Of a stretch of DNA of 64,000 nucleotides, positions 1 to 10,054 are shown piece by piece (position 1 is the first letter of the stretch; the number at the start of each line of letters is the position of its first letter). Both the position numbers and the translations under genes were made by a program. This DNA comes from an uncultured Pelagibacteraceae bacterium (GTDB lineage: Bacteria; Pseudomonadota; Alphaproteobacteria; Pelagibacterales; Pelagibacteraceae): assembly GCA_902615715.1 (NCBI GenBank), contig CACMQA010000005.1:1-64000 (forward strand), read 5' to 3'. The notes under the pieces are model-generated. The model was not told the DNA's origin, searched no databases, and was given only the letters and a program-made list of their open reading frames with translations.

Positions 1-426
1 TTAGATCACAAAAATATAACTCTTGATATTGATGGTAAAGAATTCACTGATGGATTTAGCCTCAACGTGGGGAACCCTCATATAGTTTTTTTTGTTAAAG
101 ATTGTTTTAAGTATGATCTAAAAATATTAGGACAAAAAATAGAGAATCACGAATTATTTCCTGAGAGAACCAATGTTACTTTTGCTCAAATAGATAATGA
201 AAACAATATTACAGTTAATGTTTGGGAACGCGGCGCAGGATTAACAAAAGCGTGTGGAACAGCTGCTTGTGCTACTGCTGTTGCAGCATTTATCAAAAAA
301 TTAACTAAAAATGATATCAATATTAAATTTGAAAAAGGAAGTTTAAATATTAAAATTGATGCGGATCTTAATATATTTATGAGAGGTCCAGTTTCAAAAA
401 TTAAACATACTAGACTTGAAATCTAA
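1..426 (+). CDS. dapF: diaminopimelate epimerase, 5'-truncated by window edge
   Basis: Frame is open from base 1; WERGAGLTKACGTAACATAVAA is the DapF active-site Cys motif. Confidence 0.93.
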   Translation, partial: LDHKNITLDIDGKEFTDGFSLNVGNPHIVFFVKDCFKYDLKILGQKIENHELFPERTNVTFAQIDNENNITVNVWERGAGLTKACGTAACATAVAAFIKKLTKNDINIKFEKGSLNIKIDADLNIFMRGPVSKIKHTRLEI

Positions 427-1347
427 ATGGGTTTATTTGATAAATTTAAGAAAGGTTTAGGTAAAAGTTCAGATGGGCTCTCTACCGGCTTTAAAAATAT
501 ATTTTCAAAAAAAAAAATTGATGAAAATGTTCTTTCAGAATTCGAAGAATTAATTATTACATCAGATGCTGGAGTAGATGTTGCCAAAGAATTAAGAAAA
601 GACTTTGAAAACTTTAAGGTTGATAAAAAATTAGACGACCACAAAGAAATTTTAAAACTTTTAGCTGACAAGTTAGCATTAAATCTCCAAAAATACGAAA
701 AAGATTTAAGCTTAATGGGAAATGCTAAAACTGCAGTAATTGTTATATCTGGAGTAAATGGTGTTGGAAAAACTACTAGTATCGGTAAGCTTGGAAAATA
801 TTTTAAAAATAATAATAGATCTGTAGTGTTTGGTGCAGCAGACACGTTTAGAGCAGCAGCAATTGATCAACTTCAAGTTTGGGCTGCCAGGGTCAAAGTC
901 GACATAATAAAATCCGAAATTAATAGTGATCCAGCTTCTGTAGCTTTTAAAACCGCTGAATTTGCTAAAAAAAATGAAATTGATGTAGCTTTGATTGATA
1001 CAGCCGGAAGACTTCAAAACAAAAAAAATCTAATGGAAGAATATAAAAAAATAATTAATGTATTAAAAAAAATTGATGAATCCTTTCCTAATGAAGTAAT
1101 TCTTGTTCTTGATGCTACCACTGGACAAAATGCGTTAAATCAAGTTGCAGAATTTAGTAAAATTCATAACCTAACAGGTCTGATAATTACTAAGCTTGAT
1201 AGTACTGCTAAAGGTGGAGTAATTCTTGCTATTTGTAAAAAATATAATTTGCCTATTGTTGCAATTGGAATGGGTGAAAAAGAAGATGACTTACAGCCTT
1301 TTAACGCTGAATATTTTTCAAAAGCATTGTTAGGTATCGAAAACTAA
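427..1347 (+). CDS. ftsY: signal recognition particle receptor FtsY
   Basis: GVNGVGKTTSIGKLG, DTFRAAA, DTAGRLQNK, TKLDSTAKGG SRP GTPase motifs; short N-terminal region. Confidence 0.95.
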   Translation: MGLFDKFKKGLGKSSDGLSTGFKNIFSKKKIDENVLSEFEELIITSDAGVDVAKELRKDFENFKVDKKLDDHKEILKLLADKLALNLQKYEKDLSLMGNAKTAVIVISGVNGVGKTTSIGKLGKYFKNNNRSVVFGAADTFRAAAIDQLQVWAARVKVDIIKSEINSDPASVAFKTAEFAKKNEIDVALIDTAGRLQNKKNLMEEYKKIINVLKKIDESFPNEVILVLDATTGQNALNQVAEFSKIHNLTGLIITKLDSTAKGGVILAICKKYNLPIVAIGMGEKEDDLQPFNAEYFSKALLGIEN

Positions 1348-2133
1348 AAATTTTTTTAAATAGTTCATTAATTGATCATTAAATTCCATCATATGATCAT
1401 CATTTTCGGAAAAATAGCTGTATTTAGGTTGATTAGCCATCTCAAATAATTCTACACCCATTTTAAATGGAACAACATCATCTTTTTTGCCGTGCATAAC
1501 TAAAATAGGAATTTTTATATTTTTAATTTTCTTAATAGAGTCATATCTATCTTTTATTAAAAGATCTATTGGTAAATATGGATAATAAATTTTTGCTGCA
1601 TTCGCAATTGACGTAAAAGGTGACTCTAAAATAATTCCAGCAAATGAATTTTCTTGACCCAACTCCGTAGCAACACCTGTGCCTAAAGACTCTCCATACA
1701 AAATTATATTTTTTTTTTCAATTCCGGATTTGTTGAGCCATTCTACTGATTTCTTAGCATCCTGATAGAGATTTTTTTCCGTAGGTTTTCCTAAATTTCC
1801 ACTAAAGCCTCTCCAAGAAATTATCAATATATTTACATCTAATTTATTTAATTCATTAAGTTTATGAATTCTATTAGTCAAGTCGCCAGCGTTACCATGA
1901 AAAAATATAATCGTTTTTAAATTTTTTAAATCTTTTTTTATAAACCAAGATTTTAATTTAATATTTTCCTCAACATCTATGAATATTTCTTGATAATTGA
2001 AATTAATATTATCGCCTTGATAATTATTTTCACTAGGATGATAAAGCAAGTTTCGTTGATAAAAATAAGTAAAAAGAAGTACGATAATATAAGCTAAAAA
2101 TATTGATGTAATGGCTATGTAAAAATACTTCAT
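1330..2133 (-). CDS. alpha/beta hydrolase (BEM46/YfhR-like)
   Basis: FFHGNAGDLTNR, GESLGTGVA nucleophile elbow, HGKKDDVVP, N-terminal TM segment. Confidence 0.85.
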   Translation of the reverse strand: MKYFYIAITSIFLAYIIVLLFTYFYQRNLLYHPSENNYQGDNINFNYQEIFIDVEENIKLKSWFIKKDLKNLKTIIFFHGNAGDLTNRIHKLNELNKLDVNILIISWRGFSGNLGKPTEKNLYQDAKKSVEWLNKSGIEKKNIILYGESLGTGVATELGQENSFAGIILESPFTSIANAAKIYYPYLPIDLLIKDRYDSIKKIKNIKIPILVMHGKKDDVVPFKMGVELFEMANQPKYSYFSENDDHMMEFNDQLMNYLKKFLVFDT

Positions 2134-3035
2134 GTTTTATTTTTTCTTTTTGCTAAATATACTCCTAAAAATACTAAAGCACCGCCAACGTAATGAAAGT
2201 TTAATAATGGTTCTTCAAAAATAATAATTCCAAATATTGCTCCATAGACTGCAAATAAATACAATCCAAATCCAGCCAAAGATGCGCCTAAATATCTTTG
2301 TAATCTTGTATGAAGTGAAAATGCTATGATACTTGGAGATATAGCTGCGAATAATACCCAAAATAAAAAGTTTTGATTGTAATTTGTTTTTGCAAAATAA
2401 AAATTTTCAATTAAAAAAAATGGCAACAGAGTAATGAAACCAAACATTGAAATTATTGTAAATCTGGCCATTATACTAAATTTTGAATTCCAATTTAAAA
2501 GGTAGATTGAATATAACGCCCATCCAACAGCTGCTCCAAATACCCATATATCACCAGATGTAAAATTTAGATTAAGAAAGAGATTAATATTTCCTTTAGA
2601 TATAATTATAAATACTCCAAGTATGCAAACGATCAATCCACAAATTTTTAATAAATTTGGTTTTTCATTAAAAAGAAAAAAAGAAAGAACAATAATAATG
2701 ACTGGTGATGAGGTATAAATTATCCCTATGTTAGCCATTGTAGTTGTCATACCAGCAATAAATGGAAAAGCTCCGCACACTCCACATCCCATAGAGCCTA
2801 GAAATAAAAGTTTAAAAGACTCTTTTTTCAATTCTTTTTTCTTATTAATTATTTCACTAAAAAAGAAAGGGAATAAAATTATGAAAACAGTAAACCACCT
2901 CCAAAAAGCTAAAGAAATTGGCGGAACAAATTCTACGGCCCCTCGAGCAATAATAGTATTCGTCGACATGAATACCGGTTGAATTAAAAGTAAAATATAT
3001 GGAAAATAATTATTTTTTGTCAATGAAGGCTTCAT
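2130..3035 (-). CDS. DMT/EamA family transporter
   Basis: about 10 TM segments, EamA-like repeats, C-terminal GGALVFLGVYLA. Confidence 0.85.
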   Translation of the reverse strand: MKPSLTKNNYFPYILLLIQPVFMSTNTIIARGAVEFVPPISLAFWRWFTVFIILFPFFFSEIINKKKELKKESFKLLFLGSMGCGVCGAFPFIAGMTTTMANIGIIYTSSPVIIIVLSFFLFNEKPNLLKICGLIVCILGVFIIISKGNINLFLNLNFTSGDIWVFGAAVGWALYSIYLLNWNSKFSIMARFTIISMFGFITLLPFFLIENFYFAKTNYNQNFLFWVLFAAISPSIIAFSLHTRLQRYLGASLAGFGLYLFAVYGAIFGIIIFEEPLLNFHYVGGALVFLGVYLAKRKNKT

Positions 3036-3189
3036 AGAACATCATTACAATCACCATACCCATTAATATATAGACAGGAAGCACATCAAAAAAACCGATC
3101 ATCATTGATCTAGTTAACGTAGTAGCTAAACCAATTAAAAAAAACGTACAGAGTGCAACTCCAATGATTATTGTAACTTTATCCTTCAT
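3010..3189 (-). CDS. small predicted membrane protein (59 aa)
   Basis: Manual translation MKDKVTIIIGVALCTFFLIGLATTLTRSMMIGFFDVLPVYILMGMVIVMMFYEAFIDKK; start overlaps the amidase 3' end by 11 nt; two hydrophobic stretches; fills an otherwise empty 143-nt gap. Confidence 0.65.
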   Translation of the reverse strand: MKDKVTIIIGVALCTFFLIGLATTLTRSMMIGFFDVLPVYILMGMVIVMMFYEAFIDKK

Positions 3190-4513
3190 CTTTACAATTC
3201 TTCTCTAGCCAGTTCGCTGTTCCCAAAAATCTTAAATCATCAAGTTTGTCACCAACTAACTGAACACCTAATGGTAGGTCATTTTCACCCGTAAGTAAAG
3301 GTAATGAAATTGTGGGTAATCCGAGGTACGTCCAAATTTTTTGGAAGTCAGCACTACCTGTTGATTTCAATCCTTTATCTGCTACTCCACTTGACGAAGG
3401 AGTTATAATTCCATGATAATCCTCAAAAACTTCTTTGTATGACTCATAACTTTGTTTCATAAAATCTGCAGCGTCTCCATATTCTTTTGCTGAATATTTT
3501 AATCCTCTGGCAATAGCTTCTCTCATTTCTTTGGAAAGTTTTGTTTTATCTTTTTTGTAGTAAACTTGAAAATTGTTTGCCATATCAACTTCATGAATTA
3601 TTTGATGATACTTTGGAATATCATCAAAATATGATGGTGTGTCAAAGACCTCAATATTTTTTTTAAAATTTTTTATTAAAAATTCAAAAGCCTGTAGTGA
3701 TTTTTTGTTAATGTCCTTCCAATTTTTTGTTTTATAAAAAATAAACTTAGGATCAAAAACAGGACCTTTCTCACATTCCTCCACCATCTTTTCTGCAGCA
3801 AAGTAAACTGTTGAAGGATCATGTAAATCTTTTCTAATTAATGACTTAGCAAGTAAGGCAACATCTTTTACTGTTTTACCAAATACACCCATTGTATCTA
3901 ATTTATCTGAAACTTTTAGGACACCATTTCTTGAGATCAATCCATAAGAAGGTTTATAGCCAACAACTCCACAATATGATGCTGGCCTAATCACTGAACC
4001 TCCAGTTTGAGAACCAACAGATAAAGGCGCCATATGAGCTGCAACTGCAGCTGCTGATCCACTTGATGACCCTCCTGGTGTTCTTGAGTAATCGTGTGGA
4101 TTTTTAGTTTTAGAAGGATGTATGTAAGCAAGTTCGCAAGTAACAGTCTTGCCCATTATAATTGCTCCTGAATTTTTTAGTAAGTTTACAATTTCAGAGT
4201 CTTGTGAGTTGGACATTTTTTTTCTAAATACTGTCCCACATTCGGTTGGCATGTCATAAGTTCCGATAATATCTTTTATAGCGACCGGCATGCCATGCAA
4301 TGGCCCTAAAGGTTTTCCGGATTTTCTATAAGTGTCAGCCTCTTCAGCTTTTTCTATTAAAAGTTTTTTATCTATAAATTGCCAAGCTTGAACATCTTTT
4401 TCAAATTTTTTTATTCTATCTAAGTAAGCTGTGCAAAGATCGACGGATGATATTTCACCTGAGTGAAGTCTTTGAGATAACTCGTAAGCACTTAAAGATG
4501 TAACATCTATCAT
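3179..4513 (-). CDS. amidase (GatA-like amidase signature family)
   Basis: GxxxAIKD, TPGGSSSGSAAAVAA, GSQTGGSVIRPASYCG amidase-signature catalytic motifs. Confidence 0.9.
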   Translation of the reverse strand: MIDVTSLSAYELSQRLHSGEISSVDLCTAYLDRIKKFEKDVQAWQFIDKKLLIEKAEEADTYRKSGKPLGPLHGMPVAIKDIIGTYDMPTECGTVFRKKMSNSQDSEIVNLLKNSGAIIMGKTVTCELAYIHPSKTKNPHDYSRTPGGSSSGSAAAVAAHMAPLSVGSQTGGSVIRPASYCGVVGYKPSYGLISRNGVLKVSDKLDTMGVFGKTVKDVALLAKSLIRKDLHDPSTVYFAAEKMVEECEKGPVFDPKFIFYKTKNWKDINKKSLQAFEFLIKNFKKNIEVFDTPSYFDDIPKYHQIIHEVDMANNFQVYYKKDKTKLSKEMREAIARGLKYSAKEYGDAADFMKQSYESYKEVFEDYHGIITPSSSGVADKGLKSTGSADFQKIWTYLGLPTISLPLLTGENDLPLGVQLVGDKLDDLRFLGTANWLEKNCKDEG

Positions 4514-4522
4514 TTAAATTTA

Positions 4523-5884
4523 TTAATTAGCAAATAGTGTATCTGGCAACCAAAGTGCTATTCCTGGGAAGAGGTACATTAAAAACATAGCTAATATTAC
4601 AATACCTAGAAAAGGCATAATACCTTTAAATATTTCCATTAACTCTACATTTTTACTTTGTACGCCTTTTAAATAGTATGCGGACATGGCCATGGGTGGA
4701 GTTAAAAATGAAGTTTGTAAATTTAAAGCAATTAACATTGCAAAAAAGTAAGGGTTAACTTCAAAAAATGCCACTAAAGGTAAAAATATCGGTACAAAAA
4801 TGATTAATATCTCTGTCCACTCTAATGGCCAACCCAGTAAGAAAATTATAATTTGAGTAATAACCAAGAACTGCCAAGGCTGTAGGTTCATTGATTTAAA
4901 GAAATGTTCAAATACTTCGTGTCCACCTAAATAAGAGAAAACAGAAGCAAAGGTCCATGATCCTATAAACAGCCACATAATCATCGCAGTTGTTTTTGCT
5001 GTTAAAAATACCGACTCTTTAAAATTTTTCCACTTAAGTGTTTTGTAAAAATATGACAGCACTAATGCTCCAAACGCTCCGACCGCTGCCGCTTCTGCAG
5101 GAGTCGCAAGTCCTCCTAGAATAGTTCCTAATACTAATATTATTAAAGAGAAAAGCGGTAAGAAAGAAACCATTACCTCTTTTAGAATTACTGATCTTGG
5201 TGGAATATCTTCTTTAGGTGGTTTAGGTGCGATCGAAGGATTAAAATAAGCTAAAGTTACCGCATAACCTATATATAATCCTGCTAATAATAATCCTGGA
5301 AAAATTGCTGCAGCAAACAATCTTAAAGGAGAGAGTTGAGCAATTACAGAATAAACGATTAACATAATACTAGGTGGAATTAAAATACCTAAACAACCTC
5401 CAGAACAAATTACACCAGAAGCAAACTTTTTATCATATCCAGCTCTGATCATCGCCGGCCAAGCAAGAAGCCCCATTAAAGTTACCACGGCTCCGATAAT
5501 TCCAGTTGCTGTAGAAAATAAAGCACAAGTAACTAATGCAGCTACTGCCATTGAAGCTGGTAGTCTATGAGAAGCTAGTCTAATCGCAAAAAATAATCTT
5601 GAAACTATTCCAGCTCTTTCAACTAAATACCCCATAAATAAAAAGAGTGGGACCGCGGTCAAAACTGTATTATCCATAACGGTGTAAGTATTTTGAACGA
5701 ATAATTGGAAGATTCTATTATCAAAAAGATGTTCCATTCTTGTCGGATCAAAGTAAGCGTAGTAACCAAAACCAACTCCCATTGCCATTAATGTAAATGC
5801 TATTGGGAATCCAAGTAGCACTGCAAACAGGAATATTGCCATCATTAAAATTGCGATTTCAGGATTAGTTAAACTAAATAACAT
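4523..5884 (-). CDS. TRAP transporter large permease (DctM)
   Basis: LFxxMGYLVERAGI, CSGGCLGILIPPSIMLIVYS motifs; adjacent to DctQ/DctP. Confidence 0.93.
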   Translation of the reverse strand: MLFSLTNPEIAILMMAIFLFAVLLGFPIAFTLMAMGVGFGYYAYFDPTRMEHLFDNRIFQLFVQNTYTVMDNTVLTAVPLFLFMGYLVERAGIVSRLFFAIRLASHRLPASMAVAALVTCALFSTATGIIGAVVTLMGLLAWPAMIRAGYDKKFASGVICSGGCLGILIPPSIMLIVYSVIAQLSPLRLFAAAIFPGLLLAGLYIGYAVTLAYFNPSIAPKPPKEDIPPRSVILKEVMVSFLPLFSLIILVLGTILGGLATPAEAAAVGAFGALVLSYFYKTLKWKNFKESVFLTAKTTAMIMWLFIGSWTFASVFSYLGGHEVFEHFFKSMNLQPWQFLVITQIIIFLLGWPLEWTEILIIFVPIFLPLVAFFEVNPYFFAMLIALNLQTSFLTPPMAMSAYYLKGVQSKNVELMEIFKGIMPFLGIVILAMFLMYLFPGIALWLPDTLFAN

Positions 5885-6458
5885 CTTTTTGATCCTCGTC
5901 TTGTGAAGTTCTCATTAACATTTTTTCTGTTTCCTCTGCTACAACCATTCTTGCAGGCCAGTGTCCTGTTTGAATGCAAATGATTGCTCTGCAAACTTCG
6001 CTGATACCTTGAATGACTAATAAAATTCCTGCAGCAGGAATTAAAGATTTAGCCATGTAAATTTGAATTTGAGCAGGGCTGTTCCAACTAGTTTCTTTTA
6101 TCTTCCATGCAAGCGAAGCGTACTCATAACCATAAAATGCAAGAGCAAGCACACCTGGAAAGAAAAATATAAAATATAAAACTAAATCGATGTAACCCTG
6201 AGTTTTTGGTTTAAAAAGTCTGTAAATTACATCACCTCTCACATGAGCCTCTGTAGAAAGAGTGTAAGCACCTGCCATCATAAAAATCGCCCCGTACATT
6301 TGTAAACTAAAATCAAAATTCCATAAGGTTGGAGCATTGAATGCATATGCCATGACAACTTCATAGCAAGTTCCGCCCATTAAAATTACAATACACCAAG
6401 CAAATGCCTTTCCAACGGAAGTGCTTAAAGTATCTGCAAAATGAATAAATCCCCTCAT
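5874..6458 (-). CDS. TRAP transporter small permease (DctQ)
   Basis: four-TM DctQ-like protein, STEAHVRGDVIY motif, operon context. Confidence 0.9.
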   Translation of the reverse strand: MRGFIHFADTLSTSVGKAFAWCIVILMGGTCYEVVMAYAFNAPTLWNFDFSLQMYGAIFMMAGAYTLSTEAHVRGDVIYRLFKPKTQGYIDLVLYFIFFFPGVLALAFYGYEYASLAWKIKETSWNSPAQIQIYMAKSLIPAAGILLVIQGISEVCRAIICIQTGHWPARMVVAEETEKMLMRTSQDEDQKDVI

Positions 6459-6497
6459 GAATTTTTAAACTATGCTAATTTTTTTGTTATTTCCATA

Positions 6498-6530
6498 AAA
6501 AAAGGGGGTGATAAATCACCCCCTTTTTAC
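6498..6530 (-). terminator. intercistronic GC-rich hairpin with T-tract between dctP and dctQ
   Basis: Minus strand GGGGGTGA-tttA-TCACCCCC followed by TTTTTTT; plus strand aaaaagggggtgataaatcacccccttttt. Confidence 0.85.
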
Positions 6531-6543
6531 GTTTAAAATATAA

Positions 6544-7692
6544 TTAAATTTTAACTTTACCTATTGAGCCGAATTCATTCTCGTAAGCCAACTTATAATT
6601 AGGTTGGTTCATGAGTAAGTATTTCATAACTCTCTTAGCGTATTTCTTCTGTGAGTCTACAATCTTTTTAAAGAATGGATCTTTCTTATTGAAATCTCCG
6701 ATTACTTTATCCCAACCTTTTAACTGTTGAGCTAAGATCGCATCAGATGTTTGATACACGTTTACTTTGTGCTGGTTCATCAATTTAGATAAGTCAGCAG
6801 AGTATCTTACTAATGCTTTAAAGTAGTTATCACTGTTCGCAGCATAAGCAGCATTTTTTAGAATAGCCTGATGTTTAGGCGATAATCCATTAAATGTCTT
6901 CTTATTTACTGGGATTTCAAACATCTCTTGTGATTGGTGGAAGCTTCCTAAGTGATAATGCTTAGAAACGTCTTGCATACCAAACTGAGAGTCTGATGTT
7001 GGGTTGTTAAACTCAGCTGCTTCAATCAAACCTGTCTTCATTGCAGGTTGAATTTCACCACCTGGTAATTGTCTTACAACCATTCCCATTGCTGTTAATA
7101 CGTTAGTAGCTAAACCTACTGTTCTGTACTTCATACCTTTTACATCAGATACTTTTGTTACGTTCTTTTTGAACCATCCAAAAGGCTGTGCAGGCATTGG
7201 CATATGGAAGAAACCAATATAGTCGAAACCAACTTTCGCAAGTGTTTCATCATAAAGTTTTCTACCTCCACCATACTCTATCCATCCCATAATTTCTTGA
7301 GATGACATTCCGTATGACGGACCAGTACCGAATAGAGAAGCTGCTGGATTTTTTCCATACCAGTAAGCTGTTACCCAGTGTCCCATATCAAGTACACCTG
7401 AACTTACTGCTTGTCCAATCTCCGAAGTTTTTACTACAGCTCCAACTGGCTGAAGATCAATTTTTAATTCACCTCCAGACATGTCGCTTACCATTTTTGC
7501 GTAGTCGCCAGCCATTTCAAAGAAAATGTTAGCGCCTGACGGCCAAGCCGCTTGCATCTTTAAAGTTTGAGGAGCACCTAAAGCAATGTTTGGCATTGCA
7601 ACAGTTGCTGCCGCTGCAGCACCCGTAGCTGCTGCTGCTTTAAAGAACTTACGTCTTGATGGAGTTTTTACTCCTTTTATTTTTTTTGACAT
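6544..7692 (-). CDS. TRAP transporter substrate-binding protein (DctP/TakP-like), Tat signal
   Basis: SRRKFFKAAAATGAAAAATVAMPNIALGA twin-arginine leader; MKYRTVGLATNV...LPGGEIQPAMKTGLIEAAEF TRAP SBP signature; SD GGAGGA. Confidence 0.9.
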   Translation of the reverse strand: MSKKIKGVKTPSRRKFFKAAAATGAAAAATVAMPNIALGAPQTLKMQAAWPSGANIFFEMAGDYAKMVSDMSGGELKIDLQPVGAVVKTSEIGQAVSSGVLDMGHWVTAYWYGKNPAASLFGTGPSYGMSSQEIMGWIEYGGGRKLYDETLAKVGFDYIGFFHMPMPAQPFGWFKKNVTKVSDVKGMKYRTVGLATNVLTAMGMVVRQLPGGEIQPAMKTGLIEAAEFNNPTSDSQFGMQDVSKHYHLGSFHQSQEMFEIPVNKKTFNGLSPKHQAILKNAAYAANSDNYFKALVRYSADLSKLMNQHKVNVYQTSDAILAQQLKGWDKVIGDFNKKDPFFKKIVDSQKKYAKRVMKYLLMNQPNYKLAYENEFGSIGKVKI

Positions 7693-7704
7693 ATGTCCTC
7701 CGTT

Positions 7705-7728
7705 AGTTAATTAACTTAAAGATTTAAG
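7705..7728. promoter_or_regulatory. two overlapping palindromes upstream of dctP SD
   Basis: AGTTAATTAACT (7705-7716, perfect) overlapping CTTAAA-ga-TTTAAG (7715-7728, perfect arms). Confidence 0.45.
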
Positions 7729-7797
7729 CATAAACTCAAATCAGAGTCTCGATATTTTTAGAATTATTTTAAGTTACAGATTCAATCTACAGGTGTA

Positions 7798-8754
7798 CTA
7801 ATTCACCTGATCTTGTGGTTTTTTTCCTGAAAAAAAATCTTCCAAATTTTTTGTAGCTCTGTAAGCCATATCCCATCTTGTTCTTTTAGTCGCACTACCT
7901 AAATGGGGTAATAAAAAAATATTTTTTAACTTTAGATATTCAGGATGAATTTTTGGTTCGCCATTATAAACGTCTAATCCATATGCAAATACTGTTCCAT
8001 TTTTTAAAGCTTCTACCATGGCGTCATCATCCACAACATCCCCTCTCGCAGCATTACCTACTACAGTGTTTTCTTTCAAATAACTCAGGGTTTCTCTATT
8101 TATCAAGTTTTTTGTTTCTGGAGTAGCGGGACAATTGATTGACAAAAATTCACTTTGTTCAAACAAACTTTTTAAATCTTTATGATAAATTGCACCATCT
8201 TCTAAATCAGAAGAAAGTTTAGATCTATTATGATAATGTATTTCCATACCGAATGCCTTCGCTCTTTTAGCTACCGCTCTACCTATCCTGCCCATTCCAA
8301 GAATTCCTAATCTCTTATTTGACATTTGTTTTCCTAATAAAAAATCAAAAGACCATTTCCAGTTTTGAGTTTCGGCTGCGATACGACCCTCGTGAGCTCT
8401 TCTAGAAGCTCCTAGTAAAAGTAATATTTGGATGTCAGCTGTGGCGTCAGTCAAAACATCAGGAGTATTTGTAACTGTAATTCCTTTTGCTTTAGCAGCT
8501 TGAATATCTATATTTCCAAAGCCAACTGCACCGTTAGCGATAATTTTAATAGAGTTTGACAATTTAGATATAGTATCAGCATTGATTGGATCAGTTACCG
8601 AACTTAAGATTCCATCATAATTTTTAGATCCATCAATAATTTCTTGAGACGTATAAATTTTGTCATCTTTATTTAAAGTTACTTCAAATAAGCTTTGAAG
8701 CTTCTCCTCGTTTTCTTTGAGGAGCCTTCTAGTAACAAAAATTTTTTTTTTCAT
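7798..8754 (-). CDS. D-2-hydroxyacid dehydrogenase (glyoxylate/hydroxypyruvate reductase-like)
   Basis: LGILGMGRIGRAVAKRAKAFG NAD-binding motif, NAARGDVVDDDAMVEAL, HLGSAT. Confidence 0.9.
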   Translation of the reverse strand: MKKKIFVTRRLLKENEEKLQSLFEVTLNKDDKIYTSQEIIDGSKNYDGILSSVTDPINADTISKLSNSIKIIANGAVGFGNIDIQAAKAKGITVTNTPDVLTDATADIQILLLLGASRRAHEGRIAAETQNWKWSFDFLLGKQMSNKRLGILGMGRIGRAVAKRAKAFGMEIHYHNRSKLSSDLEDGAIYHKDLKSLFEQSEFLSINCPATPETKNLINRETLSYLKENTVVGNAARGDVVDDDAMVEALKNGTVFAYGLDVYNGEPKIHPEYLKLKNIFLLPHLGSATKRTRWDMAYRATKNLEDFFSGKKPQDQVN

Positions 8755-8755
8755 T

Positions 8756-10054
8756 TTAGAAATTATTTAATTTATATGGTTTGGGTCCACCTGTGAACCA
8801 ATCAAGTAATTCAACTGTATGAATAATAGGAATTCTAGTTCCAGATGAAATTTGTGTCATACAGCCTATATTACCTGTTGAAATAAAATCGGGAGAAATT
8901 TTTTCAATATTTTTGACTTTATTTTTTAATAACGATTTTGCCATTTTTTGATGAAGAATATTGTATGTCCCAGCAGACCCGCAACACAAATGTCCTTCTG
9001 GTATTTCTAAAACATCGTTACCAGTTTTTGAAATTAAATCTTTAGGTTGTTGATGAACTTTTTGCCCGTGCTGCATCGAACAAGCTGAATGATAAGCAAT
9101 TTTATATTTTTTCTCAGTGTTTATATTTATATTTAACTTTAAATTCTCATCAAGATACTCGGTGATGTCCTTTGTTAATTCAGAAATTTTTTTTGCCTTT
9201 TTTTTCAAATCTTTATCATTTTTAAAAATATGCCCGTAATCTTTTAAAGTTGTACCACAGCCTGAGGTATTGCTAATAATCGCATCCAAACCATTTTTAA
9301 GATATTCATCATGCCAACTATTTATATTATTTTTAAAAGACTCGTGTGCTAATTTTTGTTTACCTAGATGATGATTTAAAGAACCACAGCAATAGATATC
9401 TGGCATCACAACAACTTCAACATTATGTCTATTTAAAAGTCTAATTGTCGACTCATTTATTTCAGGTGAGATTACTCTTTGAACACATCCAGTTAATAAT
9501 GCTACTCTTGATATTTTTTTACCTTTTGTGACTTCATAAACTTTTTTTTCTTTTAATTTCTTTGAAGGTATCTTGTTTGGCATTAAACTTAATGCGTTTT
9601 TGAGGAATTTTGGAAATAAAAAACTAAAAGGCTTAATAATTTTAGAGGACCAGGCCATTAATAAAAATACTTTTGGTCTTGGTAATACGAACGAAAGTAT
9701 ATTTCTAAACAATCTATCAAAGAAAGGTCTTTTATAAGTTTCTTCAACATAATTTCTTCCATGATCAATGAGATGCATGTAGTTTACGCCTGATGGACAA
9801 GTCGTCATGCAAGAATAACATGATAAGCAGCTATCAATATGTTTTGCAATTTGTTTGGTAGCAGGTTTTTTATTCTCTAACATATCTTTTATTAGATATA
9901 TTCTTCCTCTTGGACCTTCTAATTCTTCCCCATTAATTCCGTAAGTTGGGCAAGTTGCATTACACATACCGCAGTGAACACATTTTCTAATAATTGTTTC
10001 ACTGGTTTTGTTATCTTTGTCTTTTAATTGGTTCTCTGTAAATGATGTCTGCAT
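8756..10054 (-). CDS. glcF: glycolate oxidase iron-sulfur subunit
   Basis: CVHCGMCNATCPTYG and CLSCYSCMTTCPSGVNY 4Fe-4S motifs; CCG domains CCGSLNHHLG, CCGSAGTYN; adjacent to glcE/glcD. Confidence 0.93.
   Translation of the reverse strand: MQTSFTENQLKDKDNKTSETIIRKCVHCGMCNATCPTYGINGEELEGPRGRIYLIKDMLENKKPATKQIAKHIDSCLSCYSCMTTCPSGVNYMHLIDHGRNYVEETYKRPFFDRLFRNILSFVLPRPKVFLLMAWSSKIIKPFSFLFPKFLKNALSLMPNKIPSKKLKEKKVYEVTKGKKISRVALLTGCVQRVISPEINESTIRLLNRHNVEVVVMPDIYCCGSLNHHLGKQKLAHESFKNNINSWHDEYLKNGLDAIISNTSGCGTTLKDYGHIFKNDKDLKKKAKKISELTKDITEYLDENLKLNININTEKKYKIAYHSACSMQHGQKVHQQPKDLISKTGNDVLEIPEGHLCCGSAGTYNILHQKMAKSLLKNKVKNIEKISPDFISTGNIGCMTQISSGTRIPIIHTVELLDWFTGGPKPYKLNNF

Noticed and set aside
423-845. 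140-aa minus-strand ORF opposite ftsY
   Set aside because: Shadow ORF antisense to a well-supported gene; no recognisable family and low-complexity Ser/Phe-rich composition.
712-1017. 101-aa minus-strand ORF opposite ftsY
   Set aside because: Shadow ORF in another frame of the same gene.
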